A DNA stretch of 64,000 bases from Aldehydirespirator sp965117015 (GTDB taxonomy: Bacteria; Actinomycetota; Acidimicrobiia; Acidimicrobiales; Aldehydirespiratoraceae). The notes under the pieces are model-generated. The model saw nothing but the letters and a program-made list of their open reading frames with translations, was not told the DNA's origin and made no database searches. The first letter of the stretch is position 1. Every line of letters begins with the position of its first letter. The stretch covers positions 3,038,001 to 3,102,000 of the forward strand of contig OZ220747.1 in assembly GCA_965117015.1 (NCBI GenBank), given 5' to 3'. A program made the translations under genes and the position numbers. This document shows positions 52,657 to 60,734 of this stretch, piece after piece.

Positions 52657-54111
52657 TCACGCCGGTGCGACGTTGATGTACTTGACGACGGTGAACTCGG
52701 CTACGCCCTCGGCGCCGCCCTCGCGGCCGAAGCCGCTGTGCTTGATCCCGCCGAAGGGTGCCTCGGCCAGCGCGATGGCGAAGTCGTTGATGCCGACCAT
52801 GCCCACCTCGAGGCGGTCGGCCACGTCGAGGCACCGCTGCAGCGACCCGCCCAGCACGAAGCCGGCCAGCCCGAAGTCGGTGTCGTTGGCGATGCGCACC
52901 GCGTCGTCGAGGTCGTCGTAGGCGCGGATCGGTGCGATCGGCCCGAACGGCTCGGCCACCATGATCTCGGTGTCGAGGTCCACGTTGGTGAGCACGGTGG
53001 GCTCGAACCACCAGCCGGCGTCCCGTTCGATCCTCCGGCCCCCGGACTCGACGACTGCTCCGTCGCTCACCGCGGAGGCCACCAGCTGCTCCATGGCCTG
53101 AAGGCGCCGCTCGTTCTGCAAGGGGCCGAAGTCGCAGGACGGGTCGTCGCCGGGGCCCATGGCCAGCGCTTCGGTGGCGGCCACGAAGCTGGCCACGAAC
53201 CGGTCGTGCAGGGCCGCAGGCACCAGGAACCGGCTGGGCGAGATGCACACCTGCCCGGCGTTGCGGAACTTGCCCCTCGCCGCGGTCTCGCCGGCCCACT
53301 CGGGGTCGGCGTCGTCGAGCACGATCACCGGCGAGTGGCCCCCCAGCTCCAGCGACACCGACTTCAGTTGCTTGGACGCCTCCTCCATGATGTGGCTGCC
53401 CAACGGAACCGAGCCGGTGAGGGTCACCTTGCGCACCCGGGGGTCGGCGAGGATCATCTCGGAGATCATCGCCGGGTCGCCCACCAGCACGTTGACGACC
53501 CCGGCCGGGATGCCGGCGGCCTCGGCAGCCTTTGCCAGCCACAGGGCCGCGGTGGGCGTCTCCTCGGCCGGCTTGACGATGATGGTGCAGCCGGCCGCGG
53601 TGGCTGCGGCGATCTTGCGGGACGGCAGCAACGCCGGGAAGTTCGACGGAGCGAAGGCTCCCACTACTCCCACCGGCTCGCGCTGCACCAGCAGGCGCCG
53701 GCCCGCGCCCCGGGCCGGGATCACCCGTCCGTAGATGCGGCGGGCCTCGTCGGCGCACCAGTCGAACTGGTCGGCCGCGGCCGCGACCTCGCCCTCGGCC
53801 TGGGCCAGCGGCTTGCCCTGCTCTGCGGTCACCGACGCGGCGATGTCGGCGAGATGGTCGCGGATGTAGGCGGCCGCATCCCGCAGATGCTGGGAGCGGG
53901 CCCACGGGTCGGTGTTGCGCCAGGACTGGAGAGCGCCGGCGGCGGCGTCGAGGGTCTCGGCGACCTCGGTGGGCGTGACCGTTGCGACTTCGGCCGCCGT
54001 CGATCCGTCGGCCGGATTGACCACCGCGAGACGTGGGCCGCTGCCGCCCCAGACACCGCGGAGATAGGACGAGTCTGGCGTCACCGACCCATTCTGCCTT
54101 ACCGGACTCAC
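52657..54111 (-). CDS. NAD(P)-dependent aldehyde dehydrogenase (succinate-semialdehyde type)
   Basis: 484 residues if the GTG at 54111 is used; a GTG at 54084 is equally possible. Asn155 in FAPSNFP, Lys180 in IIVKPAEETP, Glu255 in LELGGHSP and the nucleophile Cys289 in NAGQVCISPSR are all in place. The C-terminal PFGGIKHSGFGREGG is conserved. It oxidises an aldehyde to the acid. It precedes the importer 3 promoter on the same strand but is separated by it. Similarity to GabD/SSADH is strongest, but the substrate is not certain. Confidence 0.9.
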   Translation of the reverse strand: MSPVRQNGSVTPDSSYLRGVWGGSGPRLAVVNPADGSTAAEVATVTPTEVAETLDAAAGALQSWRNTDPWARSQHLRDAAAYIRDHLADIAASVTAEQGKPLAQAEGEVAAAADQFDWCADEARRIYGRVIPARGAGRRLLVQREPVGVVGAFAPSNFPALLPSRKIAAATAAGCTIIVKPAEETPTAALWLAKAAEAAGIPAGVVNVLVGDPAMISEMILADPRVRKVTLTGSVPLGSHIMEEASKQLKSVSLELGGHSPVIVLDDADPEWAGETAARGKFRNAGQVCISPSRFLVPAALHDRFVASFVAATEALAMGPGDDPSCDFGPLQNERRLQAMEQLVASAVSDGAVVESGGRRIERDAGWWFEPTVLTNVDLDTEIMVAEPFGPIAPIRAYDDLDDAVRIANDTDFGLAGFVLGGSLQRCLDVADRLEVGMVGINDFAIALAEAPFGGIKHSGFGREGGAEGVAEFTVVKYINVAPA

Positions 54112-54128
54112 AGAACGAGCGCGAGAGG

Positions 54129-54177
54129 GAACTTCAAGGAGTTAGCCACACCAGAGGTGGTTAACCCATTGAAGTTC
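54129..54177 (-). terminator. Extended hairpin at the end of the sulfurtransferase gene
   Basis: GAACTTCAA (54129-54137) and TTGAAGTTC (54169-54177) pair perfectly. Inside, GTTAGCCAC and GTGGTTAAC pair with one G-T wobble, separated from the outer stem by a 3+3 internal mismatch. It includes the last five codons and stop of the sulfurtransferase gene. It is AT-richer than its surroundings and lacks a T-tract. Confidence 0.5.
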
Positions 54178-55003
54178 GGCCCTCGGCGTCCAGGGCCTGG
54201 GGTGCGCCGGGATCGGTGATCCACTCGGTCCAGGATCCGTCGTACACGGCGACGTCGTCGTGACCGGCGATGGCGTAGGCCAGGGCGGTGCCGCAGGCGC
54301 CGACCCCGCCGCGGCAGTAGGCGATAGTGGGCTCGGGGGCGCACGCGCCGGCTGCGGCCAGGCGCCGGCGAGCCTCCTCGGGCTCCGCCCAGGTGCCGTC
54401 GGCGCCGGTGAACTCGATGCCGGGCGCGGTGATGCTGCCGGGGATGGCCCCGCCGTCCTGCTGGCGGGCTCCGGCCATGCGCCCGTCCACCAGGCGGGTC
54501 GAGGTGCCCAGGGCCGCGAGCACGTCCTGGTGGGTCGCGTAGAGGCTCGGGTCGTAGCGGGGGGTGAACTGCGCCCGCGGGTAGCTAGGCACCTTGTCGT
54601 CGGTGGGGCGTCCTTCGGCCTGCCATTTGGTGATGCCGCCGTCAAGCACGGCCACGCGGGTGTGTCCGTAGACCCTCAGCGCCCACCACGCCCGGGCCGC
54701 CACCGTCACGTGCTGGTCGTCGTAGGTCACCACGAAGGTGTCGTCCCCGATGCCGCGAGAGGCCATGGCGTCGGCGAAGCGTTCCGGACCGGCCAGCATC
54801 CACAAGTCGGGCCGCTCAGGATCGGCCAGGTCGGTGTCCCAGCGGGCGTGCACCGCGCCCGGGATGTGGGCCTTGGCGTACTCATCGTCGCCGTTGCGCA
54901 TGTCGAACGGGCGCAGGTACCAGCGGCAGTCCACGATCCTCACACCCGGGTCGTCCAGGTGCTCAGCCAGCCACCGCGTCGACACCAGAGGACCTTGTGT
55001 CAT
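54161..55003 (-). CDS. Thiosulfate/3-mercaptopyruvate sulfurtransferase (tandem rhodanese)
   Basis: 280 residues made of two rhodanese domains. The N-terminal domain has VRIVDCRWYLRP and HIPGAVHARWDTDLAD (HIPGA motif) and is inactive; the C-terminal one carries the catalytic Cys230 in AYCRGGVGAC. VLDGGITKWQAEGRP links the two. It transfers sulfur to cyanide or thiols. Its start is next to the 51-base tandem repeat and its end lies in a hairpin before the aldehyde dehydrogenase gene. A link with selenium or sulfur supply to SelD is possible but not shown. Confidence 0.9.
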   Translation of the reverse strand: MTQGPLVSTRWLAEHLDDPGVRIVDCRWYLRPFDMRNGDDEYAKAHIPGAVHARWDTDLADPERPDLWMLAGPERFADAMASRGIGDDTFVVTYDDQHVTVAARAWWALRVYGHTRVAVLDGGITKWQAEGRPTDDKVPSYPRAQFTPRYDPSLYATHQDVLAALGTSTRLVDGRMAGARQQDGGAIPGSITAPGIEFTGADGTWAEPEEARRRLAAAGACAPEPTIAYCRGGVGACGTALAYAIAGHDDVAVYDGSWTEWITDPGAPQALDAEGRTSMG

Positions 55004-55020
55004 GGCCAGAGCTTCGCAGA

Positions 55021-55124
55021 CGGGGCCGGGGCCGTCACGTCCGGTAGCTGCCGCGGACCGTCACGAGCCGAGGCGGGGCCGGGGCCGTCATCTCCCGAAG
55101 CAGCCGGGGACCGTCACGAGCCGA
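55021..55124. repeat. Tandem 51-base repeat, two copies
   Basis: 55021-55071 and 55074-55124 share both ends (CGGGGCCGGGGCCGTCA... and GGACCGTCACGAGCCGA) with a variable middle, roughly 80 % identity by eye. The period is 53 bases. The second copy runs into the last codons of the LLM gene at 55114, so the gene end appears to have been the source of the repeat unit. Confidence 0.7.
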
Positions 55125-56130
55125 CTACGGCCGGGCGCACCTGCTCGGCCAGCAGGCGGACGCCCTCGTCGCGGTCGGGTCCGAACGTGTACCAGGCCAG
55201 GGGCAGGTCGAGACCGGCGTCGGCGAACAGCTCCAGGCCCTCAATCACGTCGTCGGGAGTGCCGGCCACGCCGAAGGTGTCCACGAGGCTGTCGCTGACC
55301 ACCGCCGCTCCGGCCTGTTCACCGCCCTCAGCGACCGCGGCCCGGACCGCGGCCACGGCATCGGGGTCGGCACCGGCCTCATCGACCACCACGCCCTCGA
55401 CCCGGGCCAGGTAGTAGGCCAGCACTTCCTTGACCGCGTTGCGGGCCTCGCTGCGGTCCGGGCCGACGCTGGTCAGCACGTTGGCGCTCAGCAGCAGGTC
55501 GTCGACGTTGCGACCGGCCCGCTGCGCCCCGGCGGCCAGCCGTTCTCGGGCCCACCGGGTGTAGCCCACGCTGGTTATGGCGCCGAGCTGGACGCCGTCT
55601 GCGAACTCGCCCGAGACCTCCATCATCCGCCGGCTGACCGCGCCCACGTCCACGGGCACCGGCTCCGGCGGCGGCCGGTCCAGGCGGAGGCCCGGTGCCA
55701 CTGAGAACGTCGTTGGAACGAAGTCCAGCTCCTCGCCGGCGGTGAGGCAGCGCACCGCCCGCACCGCCTCGACGGTGTTGGTCAGGGGTCGCCACCCGGG
55801 CGGGTCCATGCCGAAGCGCCTCACCGTCCACTCCGCCGCGCCAAGCCCGTACCGCAGCCGGCCCGGCCCGATGTCGGCCAGGGTGGCCGCCTCGAGGGCC
55901 AGCAGTACCGGGTTGCGGAACACCGGGTTGGCCACCCCGATGCGCACGGTGACCCGCTGGGTGGCCTGGAGCGCGGCGGCTGCCACCGGCATCACCGAGT
56001 TGAACAGCCGGCTCTCGGGCAGCGACACCTCCTCGAAGCCGAGGCGGTCCGCGGCGGCCACCACGGCTAGCGTGTCGGCGACGGGATCCTCGTTAGACAG
56101 CGAAAGGCCCAGGCCTCGGAACCCGTTCAT
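55114..56130 (-). CDS. LLM-class (F420- or FMN-dependent) oxidoreductase
   Basis: 338 residues from the ATG at 56130. It starts MNGFRGLGLSLSNEDP with TIM-barrel strands. FEEVSLPESRLFNSVMPVAAAALQATQRVTVRIGVANPVFRNPVLLALEAATLADI is typical of luciferase-like F420 enzymes, followed by RLRYGLGAAEW and VAGTPDDVIEGLELFADAGLD. It probably uses F420 or FMN for hydride transfer. It is divergent from an AhpD-like gene 35 bases away. The last residues lie inside a tandem repeat. Specific substrate unknown. Confidence 0.85.
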   Translation of the reverse strand: MNGFRGLGLSLSNEDPVADTLAVVAAADRLGFEEVSLPESRLFNSVMPVAAAALQATQRVTVRIGVANPVFRNPVLLALEAATLADIGPGRLRYGLGAAEWTVRRFGMDPPGWRPLTNTVEAVRAVRCLTAGEELDFVPTTFSVAPGLRLDRPPPEPVPVDVGAVSRRMMEVSGEFADGVQLGAITSVGYTRWARERLAAGAQRAGRNVDDLLLSANVLTSVGPDRSEARNAVKEVLAYYLARVEGVVVDEAGADPDAVAAVRAAVAEGGEQAGAAVVSDSLVDTFGVAGTPDDVIEGLELFADAGLDLPLAWYTFGPDRDEGVRLLAEQVRPAVVGS

Positions 56131-56165
56131 CTTCCTCACGATCGTCACGGCGACAGGAGCTGCGA

Positions 56166-56744
56166 ATGTGGATCTCCACGATTCCATACGACGAGGCTGA
56201 GGGCGAGTTGAGAGCCCACTACGACCGCCAGGCCCGAGCGCTGGGCGAGCCCACCGAGATGACCATGGCCGGATCGTTGCACCCCGCGCTGGTGGCGGCC
56301 CGCCTCAATCTGTACGCGGCCACCGAGAAGTGCCCGTCGCGGCTGACGCCCCATCAGCGCAACCTGATCAGCTTCGTGACGTCGGCCATCAACGGCACGA
56401 TTCACTGCATGAGCCAGGTCACGATCAAGCTGCGCCAGACCGGGCTCGACGACGAGGCCATCGCCAAGCTGGCCGCCGACCCGGACTGCTTCGAGTCACT
56501 GGGCCTGTCGCCGGCCGACGCCGCGATGGTGCGCTACGCGGTGAAGCTCACCCGCTCCCCTGCCTCGGTGACCGAGGCCGACGTTGATGAGCTGCGGGCC
56601 GCGGGGTTCGACGACCTCGACATCATCGACGCCAACTCCCAGTGCGCTCACCTCAACTATGTGAACCGGGTGGCGATGGGGTTGGGGATCCACTCCGTCG
56701 TGGACCCTGACTTTCCTGCTTACTCGGCTCTTCCGCAGGGATAG
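56166..56744 (+). CDS. AhpD/CMD-family (peroxidase-related) protein lacking the first redox cysteine
   Basis: 192 residues, all helical, with the carboxymuconolactone decarboxylase/AhpD domain in the middle (RLTPHQRNLISFVTSAINGTIHC). In redox-active members this reads xxNGCxxC; here it is Thr78-Ile-His-Cys81, so the CxxC pair is broken and peroxidase activity is doubtful. AGGAG precedes the ATG. It is divergent from the LLM oxidoreductase and could act with it. It is followed by repeat A. Confidence 0.82.
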   Translation: MWISTIPYDEAEGELRAHYDRQARALGEPTEMTMAGSLHPALVAARLNLYAATEKCPSRLTPHQRNLISFVTSAINGTIHCMSQVTIKLRQTGLDDEAIAKLAADPDCFESLGLSPADAAMVRYAVKLTRSPASVTEADVDELRAAGFDDLDIIDANSQCAHLNYVNRVAMGLGIHSVVDPDFPAYSALPQG

Positions 56745-56755
56745 AGCGGGCTGTC

Positions 56756-56840
56756 CCGGCCGGCGGGTCCTGTCGCCGGGCTCCGTTCGGCCGACGGGGC
56801 TTCGCCCCATTGTCGGCCGCCCGGACCCGTCGCCACCCCC
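56756..56840 (+). repeat. Dispersed palindromic repeat family A, copy 3
   Basis: It has the same order of parts as the copy at 12933: CGGCGGGTCCTGTCG, a stem GGCCGAC/GTCGGCC around GGGGCTTCGCCCC, and GTCGCCACC. The stem bases that differ from the other copies change on both arms, so pairing is kept. It lies between the convergent AhpD-like and LLM genes. Confidence 0.8.
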
Positions 56841-56861
56841 CGGCCTCTCGGGACGGGGGCC

Positions 56862-57788
56862 TCACGCATTGTTGAAGATCTCGGCGCTTTGGCGGATGTG
56901 GTCGGCTGCGGTGGCTTCGTCGTTCATGGGGAGCATGAAGATGTCGAAGCAGTGGCGGAGTTCGCCGATCCGGGCTGAGACCTCGGCCGGGGTTCCGGCC
57001 ACGCCGTAGCGGTCGACTAGGGCGTCGGGCAGCAGCCTGGCCGCGTCGTGCATGCGGCCAGCCAGCATCAGGCGGCGGACCTCGGCGGTGGTGGCATCGT
57101 CCAGGCCGTCGGCCCGCCTGACGTCGGCGGGGGCGTCCACCGCCATGTAGGAGAAGTGGGGCAGGACCCGGCGGCGCTCGGTGTCGTTGTAGGCCAGATA
57201 GGCGGACCAGGCGATCTGGGCGGAACCAGCCGAGCGGATCCGGTCGGCGGCAGCAGGCAGATCGGCGGGTGGTGCGGCCGACAGGATCACGCAGTCGGAA
57301 TGCTCGGCCGCTAGGCGCTGCACTCTGGGCCCCCGGCCGGCGACCGCGATGGGCATCGGCTCATCGGGGTGGAACCACGGCAGGGACGCCTCCCCCACCG
57401 TCTCGCCTGCCAGCAGGCGCTGGTTGAGCTCGAACGTCTCGCGTAGCGCGGTGAAGGGGCGCTCCGGGTCCATCCCGAGCGGCTGGAGGACCCGGCTGCC
57501 GCCCACGCCGAGACCGTGCATCACCCGGCCCGGTGCCAGCTCCGCCAGAGTGGCGATGGCGGCCGCGGTGGCCACCGGGTGCCTGCTGAAAGGGTTGGTG
57601 ATGGCTGGGGCGACGGTCAAGCCGGTGGCCTCGACGATGGCCGTCAACGCCACATAGACGTCGCGCTCGGTGCCCTCGTCGGCCACGAAGCACATCTCGG
57701 CTCCCAGCGACTCTCCCAGGCGGGCCAACTCGACCAGGCGGCGAACCGGCTGGGTGGGCTCGAACCACACTCCCCACCGCACACTCAT
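56862..57788 (-). CDS. LLM-class oxidoreductase, F420-dependent type
   Basis: 308 residues starting MSVRWGVWFEPTQPVRRLVELARLGESLGAE. TGLTVAPAITNPFSRHPVATAAAIATLAEL and GRVMHGLGVGGSRVLQPLG are the F420-binding strands of luciferase-like enzymes; YGVAGTPAEVSARIGEL closes the barrel. It resembles methylenetetrahydromethanopterin-reductase-like actinobacterial proteins. Its ATG overlaps the stop of the phosphatidyltransferase gene (ATGA), an unexpected pairing. Substrate unknown. Confidence 0.87.
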   Translation of the reverse strand: MSVRWGVWFEPTQPVRRLVELARLGESLGAEMCFVADEGTERDVYVALTAIVEATGLTVAPAITNPFSRHPVATAAAIATLAELAPGRVMHGLGVGGSRVLQPLGMDPERPFTALRETFELNQRLLAGETVGEASLPWFHPDEPMPIAVAGRGPRVQRLAAEHSDCVILSAAPPADLPAAADRIRSAGSAQIAWSAYLAYNDTERRRVLPHFSYMAVDAPADVRRADGLDDATTAEVRRLMLAGRMHDAARLLPDALVDRYGVAGTPAEVSARIGELRHCFDIFMLPMNDEATAADHIRQSAEIFNNA

Positions 57789-58387
57789 GAGGCTTGCTCC
57801 TCCCGCTCGGCCCGGCCTTGGCGCAACGACTCGCGGCCCAACGGTATGTACTGCACCGCGGACAGGTAGCTGTAGACGAGCGAGGGGACTGCGCAGACCC
57901 ATCCCGCGACCCTGAAGCCGTCGGCCACCGCTATGTCGGAGGCGCCGGCCAGCAGCAGGGGGAAGCAGAAGTACAGGCCGAAGGTGGCGCACTTGCCCCA
58001 CCAGGTGACGTCGATCGGTTTGGCGCCCAGCGACAGCAGCACCAGCCCGACGACGGCGACGATCCCCTCCCTGGCCAGGGTGAGGATCACCAGCCACCAG
58101 GGCACCGAGCCATCGATGCCGACCGCGAAGACTCCGACCAGCAGCACGGCCCGGTCGGTGATCGGGTCGAGCATCTTGCCGACCTTGCTGACCGAGTTGA
58201 AGCGTCGGGCCCACCAGCCGTCCACCCAGTCGGTGGCGCCGAGCGCTCCCCACAGCAGCGCCGCCCCCCAGCGGTCCCCGGAGCTGAACAGCAGCCACAG
58301 GAACCAGGGGATGCAGGCCAGCCGGGCCGCCGAGATCAGGTTGGGGACGGTGAGGATCCGGTCCTCGCCGGTGCTCGGGTCGGCCAT
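57785..58387 (-). CDS. CDP-alcohol phosphatidyltransferase (PgsA-like)
   Basis: 200 residues, membrane protein with about five or six helices. The full CDP-OH-P motif is TDWVDGWWARRFNSVSKVGK followed by MLDPITDRA, that is, D-G-x2-A-R-x8-G-x3-D-x3-D. It transfers a phosphatidyl group from CDP-diacylglycerol to an alcohol such as glycerol-3-phosphate or inositol. It may be phosphatidylglycerophosphate synthase; the exact acceptor cannot be told. A TAGGCT box 8 bases before the ATG overlaps the -10 box of the divergent HIT gene. Confidence 0.88.
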   Translation of the reverse strand: MADPSTGEDRILTVPNLISAARLACIPWFLWLLFSSGDRWGAALLWGALGATDWVDGWWARRFNSVSKVGKMLDPITDRAVLLVGVFAVGIDGSVPWWLVILTLAREGIVAVVGLVLLSLGAKPIDVTWWGKCATFGLYFCFPLLLAGASDIAVADGFRVAGWVCAVPSLVYSYLSAVQYIPLGRESLRQGRAEREEQAS

Positions 58388-58395
58388 GGGTCTTC

Positions 58396-58405
58396 AGCCT
58401 ACGAT
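58396..58405. promoter_or_regulatory. Overlapping divergent -10 boxes between the phosphatidyltransferase and HIT genes
   Basis: The sequence AGCCTACGAT contains TACGAT on the plus strand (58400-58405, 6 bases before the HIT ATG) and TAGGCT on the minus strand (58396-58401, 8 bases before the other ATG). The two boxes share the central TA. Only 24 bases separate the start codons, so both transcripts should be leaderless. Confidence 0.55.
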
Positions 58406-58411
58406 CAGGGG

Positions 58412-58813
58412 ATGCCCACAATCTTCACCCGGATCATCGACGGCGAGATACCCGGCCGGTTCGTGTGGCGCGACGACACCTGCGTCGCGTTCATGGACGT
58501 GCGGCCCCTCAACCGGGGCCACGTGCTGGTGGTGCCCCGAGCGGAGGTCGACCACTGGGTGGACCTCGACGCCGACACCGTGGCCCATCTGATGGCGGTG
58601 GCCCACCGGGTGGCCGAGGCCCAGAGGGCCGCCGGGCTGGCCCCGGACCGGGTGGGCCTGATGATCGCCGGCTTTGAGGTGCCCCACGTGCACGTCCACG
58701 TCGTGCCCATCTCGACCATGGCCCATCTCGACTTCTCGAACGCCGACACCAGCCCCGACCCCGCCGACCTGGACGCGGTCGCCACCTCGCTGCAGGAGCA
58801 CCTCAGCTACTGA
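58412..58813 (+). CDS. HIT-family nucleotide hydrolase/transferase
   Basis: 133 residues. The histidine triad is HVHVHVVP (His92, His94, His96). The N-terminus FTRIIDGEIPGRFVWRDD and RPLNRGHVLVVPR are typical of HINT-type proteins. It hydrolyses AMP-linked substrates such as adenosine phosphoramidates. The stop lies 11 bases inside the end of the convergent SRAP gene. The start is fixed by the leaderless promoter spacing. Confidence 0.92.
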   Translation: MPTIFTRIIDGEIPGRFVWRDDTCVAFMDVRPLNRGHVLVVPRAEVDHWVDLDADTVAHLMAVAHRVAEAQRAAGLAPDRVGLMIAGFEVPHVHVHVVPISTMAHLDFSNADTSPDPADLDAVATSLQEHLSY

Positions 58814-59525
58814 AGATGTCGAGCGGTTCGGACGGCTCGATGAGGTGGGCGCCGTTGTTGCGGGCGCTGTTCACCTCGGTCGACACCGGATGCATCCGGA
58901 TCAGTCCCGGCGGCGCGGGCACGAGCAGGCTGGTGGCGGTCTCAGCGTCGCTGATGGCGGGGTCCAGCCATAGGTCCCAGGCGCTGGGCGGCAGCACTAC
59001 CGGCATCCGGTCGTGCACCTTGGCCATCGCCTCGTTGGCCTCGCAGGTGATGATGGTGCACGAGTGCAGCTCGAAGGGCTCGCCGTCGTCGTCGGGGTTG
59101 TCCTTGTCGCGCCACTGCTCCCAGAGGCCGGCGAAGGCGAAGGGCTCGCCGTCGGGACGGCTGATGAACATGGGCTGCTTGTGCTTGGTGCCCTCCAGGC
59201 GGCGCCATTCGTAGAACCCGTCGGCCGGGATGATGCAGCGCCGGCGGGTGAGGGCCACCCTGAAGGCGTTCTTGGTGGCCACCGTCTCGGCCCGGGCGTT
59301 GATCATCCGGTTGCCGATCTTGGGGTCCTTGGCCCAGAACGGCACCAGTCCCCAGTGCAGCCCGTCGAGGCTCCGGGCCCCGTCCCGCTCCCGCACGGCG
59401 TAGACGGTCTGCGTCGGCGCGACGTTGTGGTTGGGCGCCAGAGTGAGGTCGGGCGGCGGTGCCGCGGCACCGAAGTAGTTGGCCAGCTCGTCGGGCGGGG
59501 TGGCCGACACGTAACGCCCGCACAT
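58803..59525 (-). CDS. SRAP-domain protein (YedK/HMCES-like)
   Basis: 240 residues. The catalytic Cys2 directly after the initiator Met (MCGRY), Asn76 and Glu80 in NARAET, Glu106 in GFYEW and His171 in VHDRMPVVL reproduce the known active site. The protein forms a covalent DNA-protein crosslink with abasic sites in single-stranded DNA and protects them. A TAGCTT box at 59534-59539 lies 8 bases before the ATG and overlaps the nitronate monooxygenase stop. Full length. Confidence 0.94.
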   Translation of the reverse strand: MCGRYVSATPPDELANYFGAAAPPPDLTLAPNHNVAPTQTVYAVRERDGARSLDGLHWGLVPFWAKDPKIGNRMINARAETVATKNAFRVALTRRRCIIPADGFYEWRRLEGTKHKQPMFISRPDGEPFAFAGLWEQWRDKDNPDDDGEPFELHSCTIITCEANEAMAKVHDRMPVVLPPSAWDLWLDPAISDAETATSLLVPAPPGLIRMHPVSTEVNSARNNGAHLIEPSEPLDIFSS

Positions 59526-59536
59526 GGAACCGGAAG

Positions 59537-60607
59537 CTAGCTGGGCCGCGGCGGAGCGATCCGGTCGAGGGCGGCGACGGCCTCGGCCACGATCCGATCG
59601 ATCAGCTCGGCGCAGGTGGGCAGGTCGTCAACGACGCCCACGCATTGGCCAGTCGGCAGGACGCCGGCGTCGATGTCGCCGTCCACCATGGTTGCCCGGG
59701 TCAGCATGGGGGCGTTGGCCGCCATCGCCATCTGGCTCCAGGTCAGGTCCTGGCTGCGGCGTATGGCCAGCCCCTCCCGCAGCATCGCCGTCATCGACAT
59801 GCCGGTGAGGCCCCGGAACCGCCATGCATTGACCGCGGCCCGTGCCATCCGGGTGATCCGGGCCGATTCCAGCGATTCGACCAGGCGGGTGCGGATCACC
59901 CGCTGGGGCTTGCCGTCGATGCTGCTCGATACCACGGTGCCGGTGACCGGCGTGCCCAGGTACACCGCCTTGACCTCGTCCGGCACCGTGGACTCGGCAG
60001 TGAGCAGGAAGCGGGTGCCCATGGCCACCCCGTCGGCGCCCCACGCCAGGGCCGCGGCCAAGCCTCGACCGTCGTGGAAGCCGCCGGCGGCGATCACCGG
60101 CACATCCACCGCGTCGAGCACCTGGGGCAACAGCAGCGAAGTGGGTATCGAGCCGGTGTGACCGCCCCCCTCGCCGCCCTGGCACAGGATGACGTCTGCG
60201 CCGAGTTCGGCCATCTTCTCGGCATGGCGGCGGGCCCCCACGGTCGGCATGACCAGCACACCGCCGTCCCGCAGCCGCTGCAGCACCGGAGCCGGCGGCG
60301 GGCCGGCGAAGCTGGCCACCCTCACGCCGGCCTCCACCAGGCGGTCGGCCCGGTCGTCCAGGTCGGCCGCGTCGGGGCGCAGGTTCACCCCGAAGGGCTG
60401 ATCGGTGCGGGACCGGACCTCGGCGATGGCGGCGTCCATCTCGTCGAGGGTCATGGTGGCCGAGGCCAGGATCCCGAGTCCGCCCGCCGCGGCGGTGCCG
60501 GTCACCAGCGACGGCCCGGCCACCCATCCCATCCCGGTCTGCACAATGGGATAGTCGATGCCGAACAGCTCTGTGGCCCGGGTCCGGAGCCGCTGGTCGA
60601 CGCTCAC
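59537..60607 (-). CDS. Nitronate monooxygenase family FMN enzyme
   Basis: 356 residues. YPIVQTGMGWVAG at the N-terminus, CQGGEGGGHTG (phosphate/FMN loop with the candidate catalytic His), VPVIAAGGFHDGRGLAAALAWGADGVAMGTRFL and a C-terminal helical region follow the NMO (2-nitropropane dioxygenase) pattern. It oxidises alkyl nitronates, for example propionate-3-nitronate. A related enoyl-ACP reductase (FabK) has a similar fold, but the length and motifs favour NMO. The GTG start lies 6 bases after a TAGGGT box (60614-60619). Confidence 0.88.
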   Translation of the reverse strand: MSVDQRLRTRATELFGIDYPIVQTGMGWVAGPSLVTGTAAAGGLGILASATMTLDEMDAAIAEVRSRTDQPFGVNLRPDAADLDDRADRLVEAGVRVASFAGPPPAPVLQRLRDGGVLVMPTVGARRHAEKMAELGADVILCQGGEGGGHTGSIPTSLLLPQVLDAVDVPVIAAGGFHDGRGLAAALAWGADGVAMGTRFLLTAESTVPDEVKAVYLGTPVTGTVVSSSIDGKPQRVIRTRLVESLESARITRMARAAVNAWRFRGLTGMSMTAMLREGLAIRRSQDLTWSQMAMAANAPMLTRATMVDGDIDAGVLPTGQCVGVVDDLPTCAELIDRIVAEAVAALDRIAPPRPS

Positions 60608-60613
60608 GGCTGC

Positions 60614-60619
60614 ACCCTA
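60614..60619 (-). promoter_or_regulatory. -10 box (TAGGGT) of the nitronate monooxygenase gene, probably leaderless
   Basis: TAGGGT on the minus strand ends 6 bases before the GTG start at 60607. Confidence 0.45.
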
Positions 60620-60734
60620 CCGGCCGCTCCCCTTCTACTCGGGCGACTCACACGGCCGTCCCCGGCGTGGTGCGGCCAGCCGCCTATCCTGCGAATGCTC
60701 TTACAAACGGCGTGCACGGAAGGGGGTGGACGCG

